NCBI GenBank assembly: GCA_030765525.1
Contig: JAVCCK010000034.1
Coordinates: 124,001-188,000, forward strand
Reading direction: 5' to 3'
From: Candidatus Lernaella stagnicola
GTDB taxonomy: Bacteria; Lernaellota; Lernaellaia; Lernaellales; Lernaellaceae
Length of the DNA stretch: 64,000 nucleotides
The position numbers and the translations under genes were made by a program. How positions within the stretch are numbered: position 1 is the first letter of the stretch; every line of letters begins with the position of its first letter. The notes beneath the pieces are model-generated. The model worked only from the letters and a program-made list of their open reading frames with translations, was not told where the DNA came from and ran no database searches. This document shows positions 28,511-38,813 of this stretch, in pieces.

Positions 28511-28546
28511 GAATGCCGGTAAGCGCCTCGGGCCTTGCCGGCATTC
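28511..28546. repeat. 9-bp perfect stem-loop adjacent to the palindrome
   Basis: GAATGCCGG (28511-28519) pairs perfectly with CCGGCATTC (28538-28546) across an 18-nt loop. With the preceding palindrome it makes a double stem-loop in the 239-bp gap before dprA. No T tract follows it. Confidence 0.55.
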
Positions 28547-28709
28547 GTCGTTAATCGCCCGTCGCGACGGCGCGTAGAACAGGCAACCGCTCTTTTTCGG
28601 CAACTCGGCTTGCGATGGAAAACGAGTGGTTATCGTTCCGGAAAATACGGGGACCTTGACAGAGCCCGCGAGACGGTGTTTTTCTTACGCCCCAATCGCG
28701 GGAGGCAAG

Positions 28710-29822
28710 ATGCCCCGGTATTACGTGGCACTGACGTGCGTCCCAGGTATCGGCCCGATGGCAGCGGCGAGTGTCCTGGCTGCTTTCCCCGGACCGCAGG
28801 ACGCCTTTGAAGCGGGCGTGGCGCTTTTGCGCACTTCGGGCTTGTCCGAGGCGCGAACCCGCGCCATGGCTGGGTTCAACGATTGGGACGCGGTGGACCG
28901 CATTCTGGAGGACGCCGAACGAGCGGGACAGGAGATCGTGACGATAGCCGATCCCCGCTATCCCGGCGCGTTGCGCATGATGGACGGTGCACCGCCGGTG
29001 CTCTTTGTAAGAGGAAGCCTGGAGGATACGACTCAACTGGCGGCCACCATCGTCGGCACGCGCCACCCCACGCCTTACGGGGAGAAGGTGGCCGAGCGCT
29101 TGGGCGCCGCGTTGGCTCGTGCCGGAATTTGCACCGTCAGCGGCGGGGCGCGCGGGATTGACGGATTGGCCCACCGCGGTGCGTTGGCGGCCGGCGGAAA
29201 AACCGTCGTGGTCTGCGGGGCGGGGCTGGACGTTCCTTATCCGCCGGAACATGCGTCCTTGTTCGAGCAAGTCGTTGCCGCGGGCGGAACCCTGCTTAGC
29301 GAGTTGCTGCCGGGCACGCGACCGACGCGGGGGACGTTTCCGCGGCGGAATCGCCTGTTGGCCGGATTGGGGCGAGCGGTGGTAGTTGTGGAAGCGGGCG
29401 ACAAAAGCGGCGCGCTTATCACCGCGCGGTACGCCATGGAGCAGAATAAAACGGTGATCGCCGTGCCGGGACAGATCGATCGAGCCCAAAGCAAGGGCAC
29501 GAACCGGTTGATTCGAGACGGCGCGAAACCGTTGCTGGATATCGTGGATGTGGTGGAGGAGGTGTTGGGAGAGTACCAGCGCCGGGGACGAGCGGAGGAC
29601 GAGGCCCTGCAGAGCTTCGCACCGCGGGTTCCGCCGCCACCGGGCGATGCCGGAAGTGTTTGGGATTCGTTGGTTCTCGAACCGGCGGATACCGACGAGC
29701 TGGTGGAGAAAACGGGAATGGACGCGGCGCGGGTTAACGCGGCGCTTGTCGAATTGGAATTGATGGGCCGGGTCAAACGCCGTCCCGGCAATCGATATTA
29801 TGCGAACCTGGAGGATCAATGA
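28710..29822 (+). CDS. dprA: DNA-processing protein DprA/Smf
   Basis: 370 residues. An N-terminal helix-hairpin-helix/SAM-like region (about 1-70), then the Rossmann-type DprA core with IVGTRHPT, SGGARGIDGLAHRGAL, PRRNR and VVVVEAGDKSGALITARYA motifs, and a C-terminal winged helix (about 305-370). DprA loads RecA on incoming single-stranded DNA during transformation. The ATG at 28710 follows GGGAGG, and the longer frame upstream lacks homologous residues. ATGA overlap with topA. Confidence 0.94.
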   Translation: MPRYYVALTCVPGIGPMAAASVLAAFPGPQDAFEAGVALLRTSGLSEARTRAMAGFNDWDAVDRILEDAERAGQEIVTIADPRYPGALRMMDGAPPVLFVRGSLEDTTQLAATIVGTRHPTPYGEKVAERLGAALARAGICTVSGGARGIDGLAHRGALAAGGKTVVVCGAGLDVPYPPEHASLFEQVVAAGGTLLSELLPGTRPTRGTFPRRNRLLAGLGRAVVVVEAGDKSGALITARYAMEQNKTVIAVPGQIDRAQSKGTNRLIRDGAKPLLDIVDVVEEVLGEYQRRGRAEDEALQSFAPRVPPPPGDAGSVWDSLVLEPADTDELVEKTGMDAARVNAALVELELMGRVKRRPGNRYYANLEDQ

Positions 29823-32194
29823 CGCAATCGCTGGTCATCGTAGAGTCACCGAGTAAAGCCAAAACGATCAGTAAATATCTGGGTGCGGGGTACGTCGTGC
29901 GCGCCTCGGTCGGTCACGTATGCGACTTGCCGCCCAAGGAACTGGGAGTGGACGTCGACCACGGCTTCGCGCCCAAATACGTTACGATCAAAGGGAAAGA
30001 AAAAGTGCTGACCGAATTGCGTAAAGCCGCCAAAGCGGCCGACCGCGTTCTGCTGGCCCCCGACCCCGACCGCGAAGGGGAAGCCATCGCTTGGCACATC
30101 GCGCAATCGCTGGGGGTCAAGGGCAAGCCGGTGCAACGCGTCAGCTTTAACGAAATTACCAAACGGGCGGTTTTGGCTGCCTTGGACAATCCGCAGGAAC
30201 TGGATGAAGACAAGTTCAACAGCCAACAGGCGCGGCGCATTCTCGACCGATTAGTGGGCTACAAGCTCTCGCCTCTGTTGTGGAAAAAGGTCAAGCGGGG
30301 GCTCTCGGCCGGGCGCGTGCAATCGGTAGCCGTACGCTTGGTGGTGGAGCGCGAAGAGGAAATCGAGAAGTTTGCTCCGCAGGAATACTGGGAGATTTTC
30401 GTCGATTTGGCCGCGGGAGAACCGCCCGTGTTCACGGCGAAACTCACGACCAAGGGCGGCAAGAAACTCGCGATCAACGACGGTGAAACGGCGCAGGCGA
30501 TTCTCGATGAGCTGAAGCGCGGGTCGTACGTCGTGGCGAAAGTGGCCCGCCGAACGCAGAAAAAACGGCCGCTGCCGCCATTCATCACCAGCACGTTGCA
30601 GCAGGCCGGTAGCCGGCGCCTTCGCCTGACCCCGGCCAACGTGATGCGGGTTGCGCAGGAACTGTATGAAGGCATCGAGGTCGGCGGCGACGGACCGCAA
30701 GGCTTGATTACCTATATGCGTACCGATTCGGTGCGCGTGGCCGGCGAGGCGCAGGCCGCGGCGCTGGGGTATGTCGAGCGCACCTACGGCAAGGACTTTT
30801 TGCCGGAAAAACCGAATGTTTATCGCAGTCGCAAGGGAGCGCAGGAGGCGCACGAGGCGATCCGCCCGACAAGCTTGGATCTGCCGCCCGAGAAACTCAA
30901 AAGCCGCCTGACGCCACGGCAATTCAAGATTTACGAATTGATTTGGAAGCGGTTTATCGCCAGCCAGATGGCCCCGGCCGAGTACGCCGTCACGACGATC
31001 AACATCGAGAACGGTCCCTACGGATTGGTGGTCGGCGAACACCGCGAAATCTTCGCCGGGCACTTTGCGGCGATGCGTGACGACGACGAAAACGGTCGCA
31101 ACGGTGATGCCGATGAGGACGGCCCGGAAGCGAAATTGCCGTCCTTGGAGCAGTCTCAGCAATTGCGGGAGGAAAAAGTAGAATCGCAGCAAAAATTTAC
31201 CCAACCGCAGTCGCGCTTCACCGAAGCGACTTTGATCCGCGAACTCGAGGAAAAAGGCATCGGCCGGCCGTCGACCTACGCCGCGATTTTGTCGACGATT
31301 CTCGACAAGGAATACGTCGAGCGCGTCAAGGCGACGAAAAAGGAAACCGCCGATCAGCCGGCGGGCGCCAAGAAAACACGCGGCGGTTTGCGGCCGACGG
31401 ATCTGGGCCGTGCGGTCACCAAGCTGCTGGTCGCCTCGTTCCCGGACATCTTGAACGTCAGCTTCACCGCCCGCATGGAAGACCAACTCGACGACGTCGA
31501 AACCGGCAAGGTGGAATGGCAGTCGTTGCTGCAGGATTTCTGGACGGCCTTCACCGTGGACTTGGAAAAAGCCGAACAGGAAATGAAGAACCTCAAGCGC
31601 GAAGGGGAGAAGACCGGGATTTCCTGCCCGACCTGCGACGAGGGCGAACTGCTGATCAAATACGGCCGTAACGGGGCGTTTCTGGGTTGTTCGAAGTTTC
31701 CCGAATGCCGGCATACCGCCAACTTCAAGCGCGACGATGACGGCAATATTGTGATCGTGGAACGAGAGCAAATGCAGCGCGCGGAACCGATTCCTTCCGA
31801 CAAAATCTGTCCGAAATGCGGCGGCCCCATGGTCATGAAATTCAGCCGCAAAGGCAGCCGTTTCTATTCGTGCGAAAAGTATCCGAAATGCAAAGGAACG
31901 CTGGCGTTCGAAACCGGCGTGGCGTGTCCGCGAGAAGGCTGCGAGGGACAAATCGTCGAACGAACCGGCCCGCGAGGCGTCTTCTGGGGATGCAACGCGT
32001 ATCCGAAATGCCGCATGACCTTCCGCCACGAGCCGGTGTCCAAAGAGTGCCCCGAGTGCAGCAGCCCTTACTTGCTGCGGCAAAAACGGGACGGCCAGTC
32101 GTACCTCGTGTGCCCGGTGAAAGATTGCGACTTCGCCGAAGCGGAAACTGTTCCCGATTCCGAAACGGAAGGCGAAAACGCCACGGAGGCGTGA
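29819..32194 (+). CDS. topA: DNA topoisomerase I
   Basis: 791-residue type IA topoisomerase that relaxes negative supercoils. The Toprim domain (VESPSKAKTISKYLG, DPDREGEAIAWH) is followed by the catalytic core with active-site Y299 in YMRTDS, and four C-terminal zinc-ribbon-like modules (about 600-770). The first three have clear CxxC pairs (CPTC, CPKC, CPREGC with a wider spacing). The last, CPEC...CPVKDC, is also intact. Acidic inserts lie near residue 425 and at the C-terminus. Fully consistent with TopA. Confidence 0.97.
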   Translation: MTQSLVIVESPSKAKTISKYLGAGYVVRASVGHVCDLPPKELGVDVDHGFAPKYVTIKGKEKVLTELRKAAKAADRVLLAPDPDREGEAIAWHIAQSLGVKGKPVQRVSFNEITKRAVLAALDNPQELDEDKFNSQQARRILDRLVGYKLSPLLWKKVKRGLSAGRVQSVAVRLVVEREEEIEKFAPQEYWEIFVDLAAGEPPVFTAKLTTKGGKKLAINDGETAQAILDELKRGSYVVAKVARRTQKKRPLPPFITSTLQQAGSRRLRLTPANVMRVAQELYEGIEVGGDGPQGLITYMRTDSVRVAGEAQAAALGYVERTYGKDFLPEKPNVYRSRKGAQEAHEAIRPTSLDLPPEKLKSRLTPRQFKIYELIWKRFIASQMAPAEYAVTTINIENGPYGLVVGEHREIFAGHFAAMRDDDENGRNGDADEDGPEAKLPSLEQSQQLREEKVESQQKFTQPQSRFTEATLIRELEEKGIGRPSTYAAILSTILDKEYVERVKATKKETADQPAGAKKTRGGLRPTDLGRAVTKLLVASFPDILNVSFTARMEDQLDDVETGKVEWQSLLQDFWTAFTVDLEKAEQEMKNLKREGEKTGISCPTCDEGELLIKYGRNGAFLGCSKFPECRHTANFKRDDDGNIVIVEREQMQRAEPIPSDKICPKCGGPMVMKFSRKGSRFYSCEKYPKCKGTLAFETGVACPREGCEGQIVERTGPRGVFWGCNAYPKCRMTFRHEPVSKECPECSSPYLLRQKRDGQSYLVCPVKDCDFAEAETVPDSETEGENATEA

Positions 32195-32197
32195 ACC

Positions 32198-33496
32198 GTG
32201 TCTAATGTTGTGGTCGTCGGGGCGGGGCTCGCCGGCTCCGAGGCCGCCTGGCAATTGACGCGCGCCGGTTTCGACGTCGTGCTATATGAATCCCGGCCGG
32301 CCGTTTCCACTCCCGCTCACCAAAGTGCCGACTTCGCGGAACTGGTGTGTTCCAACAGTCTGGGCAGCGCGGCTCCCGGCACGGCCAAGGGTTTGCTCGT
32401 GGCCGAGATGGAGTGCTTCGACAGCATGATTGTTGCCGCGGCGCGGGAAACCAGCGTGGCGGCGGGCAAAGCGTTGGCGGTCGACCGGCAGCGTTTTGCC
32501 GCGCGCGTTACCGAAATTCTGCGGCAGCAGGAACGAATTGAGATACGCACCGAAGAGGTTGTCGATCTACCCGACGCGCCGGCTGTCATCGCCACGGGGC
32601 CGCTGACCGGCGACCGTTTGGCGGCGAAACTTGCGGCGGAAACCGGCTCGGAACACCTGCATTTCTACGATGCCACCAGCCCGATTGTGGCCGATGATTC
32701 GATCGATCGGGACATTGCCTTTTTGGCCAACCGCCGGAGCGACGACCCCGGAGATTATCTGAATTGCCCGCTGGACGAAGCGCAGTACGAGCGTTTCGTG
32801 CAAGCTTTGAACGAGGCCGATTTGGTCACGCCGCGCGGTTTCGAGGACCAACAGGTTTTCGAAGGCTGTATGCCGATCGAGCAAATTGCGCGCCGCGGTT
32901 TCGATACGCTACGGTTCGGGCCGATGCGGCCGGTCGGGCTGACGGATCCGCGCACCGGGCGGTGGCCGTATGCGGCGGTACAACTGCGGCGGGAGGACGC
33001 GGCCGGGCAGATGTGGAACCTGGTTGGTTTTCAAACCCGCATGACCTTCACGGCGCAGCGGGACGTGTTGCGTCTCATCCCTGGGTTGGAGCGGGCGGAG
33101 TTTCTGCGCCACGGCGTCATTCATCGCAACACCTATGTCGATGGGCCGCGCGTGTTGGCGAGAGATCTAAGCTTGAGGAATCGCCCGGGTGTGCGCCTGG
33201 CCGGGCAGCTTGTCGGGGTGGAAGGGTATCTGGAAAGCGCGGCGATGGGGCTTTGGGTGGCGCGGTTGACGATTGCGGCGCTGCGCGGCGAACCCATGCC
33301 GCAACTGCCCGCCGAAACGATCCTGGGCGCCCTCACGCAGTACGTTGTCGCCAGCGAAAAGGTGCCGATTCAGCCGATGAACGCCAATTTCGGATTGCTG
33401 CCGCCGGCGGAAAAACGTCTCTCGAAGCGCGACCGCAAATTGTACTATCACGAGCGCTCACTCGCGGCGTTGCGGGCTTGGTTGGAAACGTTTTAA
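32198..33496 (+). CDS. trmFO: tRNA m5U54 methyltransferase, folate/FAD-dependent
   Basis: 432 residues with a GTG start and GGAGGCG ahead of it, 3 bp after topA. The N-terminal FAD-binding motif is VVGAGLAGSEAAW, followed by LVCSNSLG and GLLVAEME, characteristic of TrmFO/Gid. FQTRMTF and the C-terminal YVVASEKVPIQPMNANFGLLP are family signatures. The enzyme makes ribothymidine at tRNA position 54 using methylene-THF. Its place between topA and xerC is conserved in many bacteria. Confidence 0.96.
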   Translation: MSNVVVVGAGLAGSEAAWQLTRAGFDVVLYESRPAVSTPAHQSADFAELVCSNSLGSAAPGTAKGLLVAEMECFDSMIVAAARETSVAAGKALAVDRQRFAARVTEILRQQERIEIRTEEVVDLPDAPAVIATGPLTGDRLAAKLAAETGSEHLHFYDATSPIVADDSIDRDIAFLANRRSDDPGDYLNCPLDEAQYERFVQALNEADLVTPRGFEDQQVFEGCMPIEQIARRGFDTLRFGPMRPVGLTDPRTGRWPYAAVQLRREDAAGQMWNLVGFQTRMTFTAQRDVLRLIPGLERAEFLRHGVIHRNTYVDGPRVLARDLSLRNRPGVRLAGQLVGVEGYLESAAMGLWVARLTIAALRGEPMPQLPAETILGALTQYVVASEKVPIQPMNANFGLLPPAEKRLSKRDRKLYYHERSLAALRAWLETF

Positions 33497-33595
33497 GGTC
33501 CAAGTGTTTCATATGTTTGGCACCTCGGACGTTGACACCGCCGCAGGGCGGTTTTAGCTTTCACGCGGACCTTACGCGTCGAAAGGCTCCTATTT

Positions 33596-34552
33596 TTGGA
33601 CGAACTACTCACCGCTTTTGCCGAAAATCTGGAAGTGCACCGCGATTTGTCGAAACACACGCGGGAAGCGTACCTTCGCGACGTGCGGCAGTTCGTGGAC
33701 TTCTGCCTGCGGCACGAATTCTGCCTCAAGGACGGCAAGGTGGACCTGCTGCGCACCGAAAAGCGGCACCTGCGGCTGTTTTTGGCGGAGTTGACCGGCG
33801 GGTCAAGCAAGGCGACGATCGGTCGCAAGTTGGCTTCGCTTCGAGCGTTCTTCCGTTTCTGTCGCAAGCGCGGCCTTATCGAAGGGAACCCGGCGCGGCT
33901 TGTCAGGGCGCCGAAAAAAGATCGCACGCTGGCCCACGGCGTGTCGGTCGAGGACGCCGGGCGAATGATGGGCGCGATAACTTCGACCAAAGTCGAGACG
34001 CTGCTGCGCGACCACGCGGTGTTGGAAACTTACTACTCGACCGGGTGTCGAGTTAGTGAGTTGGTCGCGGCGGTGGTCGACGACTGGGACAAGGAAACGG
34101 GTACCTTGCGCGTGCACGGCAAAGGTAGCAAGGAACGCATCGTGGCGATGGGCGCGTACGCAACCGCCGCGCTGGACCGCTATGTGGCCGCGACGAGGGC
34201 GCCGCGGGTCAAAACGTACGGCATCGTCGAGAAGAGCCCGCTGTTTCTAGGAATCAAAGCGCGGGCGCTGTCGGTGCGGACGGTGCAAAATATTGTGCGA
34301 CGGGCGAAGATAGCGGCGGGAGTCGACGGCAAGGTGACGCCGCATTCATTGCGGCACAGTTTCGCCACGCATCTGCTGAATTCGGGCGCGGATTTGCGGA
34401 TGATTCAGGAGATGCTCGGACACGAGAGCCTCTCGACCACGCAGGTTTACACGCACGTGGATGTTGACAAGCTGCTGGAGGTGTACGAAAAGGCACACCC
34501 GCGCGGACGACGAAAACGCGAAACGTCAAGCGAAAAGGAAACAATCGAATGA
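33596..34552 (+). CDS. xerC: Tyrosine recombinase XerC
   Basis: 318 residues, resolving chromosome dimers at dif with XerD. The start is a TTG behind AAAGG. An N-terminal SAM-like core-binding domain (about 1-95) is followed by a catalytic domain with R152 (GCRVSE), K176 (HGKGSKER), H250-x-x-R253, H276 (LGHES) and nucleophile Y285. All six catalytic positions are present. The C-terminus has a basic tail. It overlaps hslV as ATGA. XerC rather than XerD is inferred from the topA-trmFO-xerC-hslV order. Confidence 0.92.
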   Translation: MDELLTAFAENLEVHRDLSKHTREAYLRDVRQFVDFCLRHEFCLKDGKVDLLRTEKRHLRLFLAELTGGSSKATIGRKLASLRAFFRFCRKRGLIEGNPARLVRAPKKDRTLAHGVSVEDAGRMMGAITSTKVETLLRDHAVLETYYSTGCRVSELVAAVVDDWDKETGTLRVHGKGSKERIVAMGAYATAALDRYVAATRAPRVKTYGIVEKSPLFLGIKARALSVRTVQNIVRRAKIAAGVDGKVTPHSLRHSFATHLLNSGADLRMIQEMLGHESLSTTQVYTHVDVDKLLEVYEKAHPRGRRKRETSSEKETIE

Positions 34553-35088
34553 AGACTCAACCTCATGCGACGACCGTGGTGGCTGTGCGGCGCGGCAAGC
34601 TGGTCGCGATGGCCGGCGACGGCCAGGTAACGCTCGGCAACACGGTGATGAAACACGGCGCCACGAAGGTGCGTCGTTTGGGAAAAAAGAAGACCGTGCT
34701 CGGCGGCTTTGCCGGCGCCGCGGCGGATGCCTTCCAACTCTTTGAACGCTTTGAGGGGAAGTTGGACGAATACAAAGGCAACCTGATGCGTGCCGCCGTC
34801 GAACTGGCCAAGGACTGGCGCAGCGACAAGGTTCTGCGCCGGCTGGAAGCGATGCTGCTGGTCGCCGACGCGGACGTCACGCTACTGCTCTCGGGCTCGG
34901 GCGATGTCATCGAACCCGACGACGGCGTGATCGCCATTGGATCGGGCGGCACGTACGCGCAGGCCGCAGCCAAGGCGCTGATGGAGCACACTAAGATGAA
35001 GCCGGCGGAAATCGCGCGCGAAGCGATGGCCATCGCGGCGTCCATCTGTATTTATACCAACGACCACATCACGGTCGAGGAGTTGTAA
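34549..35088 (+). CDS. hslV: ATP-dependent protease peptidase subunit HslV
   Basis: 179 residues. N-terminal-threonine peptidase that forms a dodecamer with HslU. The motif TTVVAVRRG places the catalytic Thr at position 8, behind a 7-residue propeptide (MKTQPHA), so the precursor must be processed beyond simple Met removal. [24 protein letters not shown] and [13 protein letters not shown] are family hallmarks. Coupled to xerC and followed 4 bp later by hslU. Confidence 0.95.
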   Translation: MKTQPHATTVVAVRRGKLVAMAGDGQVTLGNTVMKHGATKVRRLGKKKTVLGGFAGAAADAFQLFERFEGKLDEYKGNLMRAAVELAKDWRSDKVLRRLEAMLLVADADVTLLLSGSGDVIEPDDGVIAIGSGGTYAQAAAKALMEHTKMKPAEIAREAMAIAASICIYTNDHITVEEL

Positions 35089-35092
35089 GAAA

Positions 35093-36538
35093 ATGACGGG
35101 ATTTGACGAGAAGCACCTGACCCCGCGGCAGATCGTTGCAAAGTTGGACCGCTACATCGTCGAGCAAAACGACGCCAAGCGCTCGGTGGCGATCGCCGTG
35201 CGCAACCGTTGGCGCCGGGCGCAGCTCGACGAAGAATTGCAGGAAGAAATTTACCCGAAAAACATCATCATGATCGGGCCGACGGGCGTGGGCAAAACGG
35301 AAATCGCCCGCCGCCTGGCCAAGTTGGTCAACGCGCCTTTCCTGAAGGTCGAGGCGAGCAAGTTCACGGAAGTGGGCTACGTCGGTCGCGACGTGGAAAG
35401 CATGATCCGCGACCTGACGGAAATCGGTATCAACCAGGTGCGGGCCGAGCACGAACAGGAAGTGGCCGACAAGGCGCACGAGATCGCCGTCGAAAGAGTG
35501 CTGGACCTGTTGTTGCCTCCACCGCCGGTGCAAGCCAAGCGCGCGCCGGACGCGGAAATCGTTTACGAAGAAGAGCCTGTCGAAGGCGAGGACTTCGTGA
35601 TTGTGCACGCGGAGGAGGAGAGCGCGACGTCCGAGGAAGACGCGGCGCGCAGTTACGAGCGCACACGCGAGAAGTTCCGCAAGATGTTGCTGAACGGCAA
35701 GCTGGACGATCGCGATGTGGAGATGAAGGTACCCGACCACTCGAAAATGCCGATGATCGAGATACTCTCCGGTTCCGGACTCGAGGACATGGACATCAAC
35801 TTCAAGGACATGTTCGGCAACCTTTTCCCGGCGAAGACGAAAAAGACGAAGGTGAAGGTGCCCGAAGCCATGAGATTGATCGTGCGGGAGGAAACTCAAC
35901 GCCTGATCGATATGGAGAAGGTTCAGGTCGAGGCGATCCGGCGTGTCGAGCAGAGCGGCATCATTTTTCTCGACGAAATCGACAAAATCGCCGGGCGGGA
36001 AAGCGGGCACGGTCCGGACGTTTCGCGTGAAGGCGTGCAACGCGACCTGCTGCCGATTGTGGAAGGCAGCAACGTAAATACCAAGCACGGCATGGTGCGC
36101 ACCGATCACATCCTGTTCGTCGCAGCCGGCGCGTTCAATGTGGCGAAGCCTTCGGACCTCATCCCCGAGATGCAGGGGCGCTTCCCGATTCGTGTCGAAC
36201 TCAAGAGTCTGTCGCTCGAAGCTTTCGTGCGGATTCTCACTGAGCCGCGGAACGCCTTGACCAAGCAGTACGAAGCATTGCTGGATACGGAAGGCGTGAC
36301 GCTCAAATTCACCAAGGACGGCATCCGCCGCCTCGCCGAGGTCGCCGTGGAGGTTAACGAAAAAACCGAGGAAATCGGGGCGCGGCGCCTAGCGACGGTG
36401 ATGGAGAAACTTTTGGAGACAGTCAGTTTCAACGCGCCGGATATGGGCGGGCAGACCGTGACGATCAACAAAGCCTTTGTTCACGACGCGTTGGCGGAAA
36501 TTACCGAAGACGTCGATTTGTCGCGCTTCATTCTGTAA
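35093..36538 (+). CDS. hslU: ATP-dependent protease ATPase subunit HslU
   Basis: 481-residue AAA+ unfoldase. The N-domain starts with the [10 protein letters not shown] motif, Walker A is GPTGVGKT (K68), and an intermediate domain (about 110-250) contains an acidic insert rich in Glu/Asp. Walker B is [12 protein letters not shown], and the C-terminus ends DLSRFIL, the family tail that inserts into HslV. The I-domain insert makes it a little longer than the E. coli protein. Confidence 0.96.
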   Translation: MTGFDEKHLTPRQIVAKLDRYIVEQNDAKRSVAIAVRNRWRRAQLDEELQEEIYPKNIIMIGPTGVGKTEIARRLAKLVNAPFLKVEASKFTEVGYVGRDVESMIRDLTEIGINQVRAEHEQEVADKAHEIAVERVLDLLLPPPPVQAKRAPDAEIVYEEEPVEGEDFVIVHAEEESATSEEDAARSYERTREKFRKMLLNGKLDDRDVEMKVPDHSKMPMIEILSGSGLEDMDINFKDMFGNLFPAKTKKTKVKVPEAMRLIVREETQRLIDMEKVQVEAIRRVEQSGIIFLDEIDKIAGRESGHGPDVSREGVQRDLLPIVEGSNVNTKHGMVRTDHILFVAAGAFNVAKPSDLIPEMQGRFPIRVELKSLSLEAFVRILTEPRNALTKQYEALLDTEGVTLKFTKDGIRRLAEVAVEVNEKTEEIGARRLATVMEKLLETVSFNAPDMGGQTVTINKAFVHDALAEITEDVDLSRFIL

Positions 36539-36550
36539 TAGGGGATCGCT

Positions 36551-37474
36551 ATGAGACATTTTCTGAGTTTGGCCGACTGGAGCGCGGATGAAATCGGGCG
36601 CGTGTTCGATGTTGCCGCGGACCTGCGTGAATTGTGGCGGGACGACAAAGAGCACCGCCCGCTCGACGGTCGCAGCGTCGCGCTCATTTTCGAAAAAAGC
36701 AGCACCCGCACACGAGTCTCGTTCGAGGTGGGGTGTTTCCAACTTGGCGCGCAAGGCCTGTTTTTGTCCTCACGTGATCTGCAGATGGGCCGCGGCGAGC
36801 CGATCAAGGATACCGCCCGCGTGCTCTCGCGCTACGTCGACGCGGTGATGATTCGCACTTTCGGGCAGGACGTGCTGGAAGAATTCGCCGCCCACGCCAC
36901 GGTGCCGGTCATCAATGGGCTGACCGATTTGCTGCATCCGTGTCAGATATTGGCCGACCTGCAGACGGTGATCGATTACGTAGGTCACTACGAAAAACGA
37001 AAGATCGCCTACCTTGGCGACGGCAACAACATGGCGAACAGTTGGCTCAACGCGGCCGGCCGCCTGGGCTTCGACCTGGCGCTCGCGTGCCCCGAGGGAT
37101 ACGCGCCGAACGCGGAAATTCTCGCCCGAGCGCAAGCCGAAGGCGCCGGCAGCATTACGGTGACGACCAACCCTGCCGAGGCCGTCGCCGACGCCCACGT
37201 GGTGACCACGGACGTCTGGACCTCGATGGGAATGGAAGGGCAGGAGGATACGCGGCGTGCGGCCTTCGACGGTTTCCAGGTCAATGCCGAATTGATGGCC
37301 CTGGCCAGGGACGACGCGATTTTCCTGCACTGCCTGCCGGCGCATCGCGGCGAGGAAGTGACCGACGAGGTGATGGAATCGCCCGCGTCGAAGGTTTGGG
37401 ACGAAGCCGAAAACCGCCTGCACGTGCAAAAAGCGATCATGGCGATGCTGATTGAGCCGGAGTCGTTCGCTTGA
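36551..37474 (+). CDS. argF: Ornithine carbamoyltransferase
   Basis: 307 residues. It makes citrulline from ornithine and carbamoyl phosphate in arginine synthesis. The carbamoyl-phosphate site FEKSSTRTR, the HPCQ motif and the ornithine-binding HCLPAHRGEEV segment are intact. The gene starts 12 bp after hslU, and its stop overlaps the maf start as TTGA. No other arg gene is visible here; in some deltaproteobacteria hslU is followed by a larger arg block, so this may be a shortened version. Confidence 0.94.
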   Translation: MRHFLSLADWSADEIGRVFDVAADLRELWRDDKEHRPLDGRSVALIFEKSSTRTRVSFEVGCFQLGAQGLFLSSRDLQMGRGEPIKDTARVLSRYVDAVMIRTFGQDVLEEFAAHATVPVINGLTDLLHPCQILADLQTVIDYVGHYEKRKIAYLGDGNNMANSWLNAAGRLGFDLALACPEGYAPNAEILARAQAEGAGSITVTTNPAEAVADAHVVTTDVWTSMGMEGQEDTRRAAFDGFQVNAELMALARDDAIFLHCLPAHRGEEVTDEVMESPASKVWDEAENRLHVQKAIMAMLIEPESFA

Positions 37475-38070
37475 GCGAAGCTCGGTTGATTCTCGCCAGC
37501 GCCAGTCCGCGACGGCGCGACTTGATCACGCAGCTCGGCATCGATTTCGAGGTGTGTGTTTCCGGCGTGCCCGAGGAGCAGTTGCCGGGCGAAACGCCTG
37601 GGGATCACACGCGGCGCCTGGCTCGGGAGAAGGCGGCGGCGGTTGCGGCGAAGTATCCGTCCCGCTGGGTGCTGGGGGCCGACACGGCGGTGGTCGTTGA
37701 CGATGCGATTCTGGGCAAGCCGCGGGACGCGGCCGAGGCGGTTGCGATGCTGCGTTTGATCAGCGGTCGTTGGCACATCGTCTTCACCGGCTTTTGCCTC
37801 ATGCATCTTGAACAAGGGCGGGAATACGTGGACGTGGCCATGTCCGACGTGTTCATCCGTCTTTTGTCCGACGCGCAGATTCGCGCGTACGTCGCCACGG
37901 GCGAGCCGATGGACAAAGCCGGCGCGTACGCCATTCAGGGTATCGGGGCGGGGCTGGTGCAGCAGGTCAAGGGTTCGTACACGAACGTAGTCGGCCTGCC
38001 GCTGGCGGAAGTGGCGATGTTGTGGGAAACGATCTACGGTGAAGACATCCTGGTGAAGGGAAAGCCATGA
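37471..38070 (+). CDS. maf: Maf-family nucleotide pyrophosphatase
   Basis: 199 residues with a TTG start in the argF stop (TTGA). The ASASPRRRDLI, LGADTAVVVDD and DKAGAYAIQG motifs define the Maf family, which hydrolyses dTTP/UTP or modified nucleotides and was linked to septum inhibition. The subfamily (YhdE- or YceF-like) is not clear from motifs alone. ATGA overlap with the next gene. Confidence 0.92.
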   Translation: MSEARLILASASPRRRDLITQLGIDFEVCVSGVPEEQLPGETPGDHTRRLAREKAAAVAAKYPSRWVLGADTAVVVDDAILGKPRDAAEAVAMLRLISGRWHIVFTGFCLMHLEQGREYVDVAMSDVFIRLLSDAQIRAYVATGEPMDKAGAYAIQGIGAGLVQQVKGSYTNVVGLPLAEVAMLWETIYGEDILVKGKP

Positions 38071-38741
38071 GTGTGGCGGAAAACCTCAGAACCGTGTTGG
38101 AAGAAATCAGCCGCGCGGCCGAGCAAGCGGGGCGCGATGCGGCCTCGGTGCGTCTGGTCGCGGTGAGCAAAAAGCACGAGGCGGCGGCGATCGAGGCGGC
38201 GATGGCGGCCGGTCAAATGGACTTCGGCGAAAACTATGTGCAGGAGTTGCGCGACAAAGCGATGAAGGTTGCCGGCGAGCCGCGGTGGCATTACATCGGC
38301 CATCTGCAACGCAACAAGGTGAAATACCTGGCGCCGTGGATCCACATGATTCACACGGTGGACAGTATCCGTTTAGCGGACGGAATCGCTAGGCGGGCGG
38401 GCCTGCATGAACGCCGGATCAAAATCCTGGTGCAGGTCAACGTGGCGCGAGAGGGTGTCAAGAGCGGTTGCGACCCCGAAGACGCGTCCGCATTGGTGCA
38501 ACACGCGGCGGCTTTGCCGGAGTTGGAAGTGTGCGGCCTGATGACCATGCCGCCGTTTTGGCCGCCCGAGCAGGTCCGCCCTTTCTTTCGCGGCCTGCGC
38601 GAATTGCGCGACCGGTTGCAGGATGATTTGGGCTTGGCGCTGCCGGAATTATCGATGGGAATGTCGGCGGATTTTCCCGCGGCAATCGAGGAAGGCGCGA
38701 CGCTCGTGCGGGTCGGCACCCGGATTTTCGGCGCTCGTTAA
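38067..38741 (+). CDS. PLP homeostasis protein (YggS/PROSC)
   Basis: 224 residues. Fold-type III PLP-binding barrel without the second domain. The PLP lysine lies in VAVSKKH, followed by FGENYVQE, HYIGHLQRNK and the phosphate loop SMGMSADFPAAIEEGATLVRVG. It buffers intracellular pyridoxal phosphate. Coupled to maf. Confidence 0.94.
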   Translation: MSVAENLRTVLEEISRAAEQAGRDAASVRLVAVSKKHEAAAIEAAMAAGQMDFGENYVQELRDKAMKVAGEPRWHYIGHLQRNKVKYLAPWIHMIHTVDSIRLADGIARRAGLHERRIKILVQVNVAREGVKSGCDPEDASALVQHAAALPELEVCGLMTMPPFWPPEQVRPFFRGLRELRDRLQDDLGLALPELSMGMSADFPAAIEEGATLVRVGTRIFGAR

Positions 38742-38813
38742 TCGCCTTGCATTCACCAATTCTTTTAGTCAACATGGCCGCAAGGTCCCCTACCGGCGGG
38801 AGAAGATCGACGA

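Noticed and set aside
30251-32254. 667-codon minus-strand frame across topA
   Set aside because: Antisense to the conserved topoisomerase; GC-rich wobble positions keep the opposite frame open.
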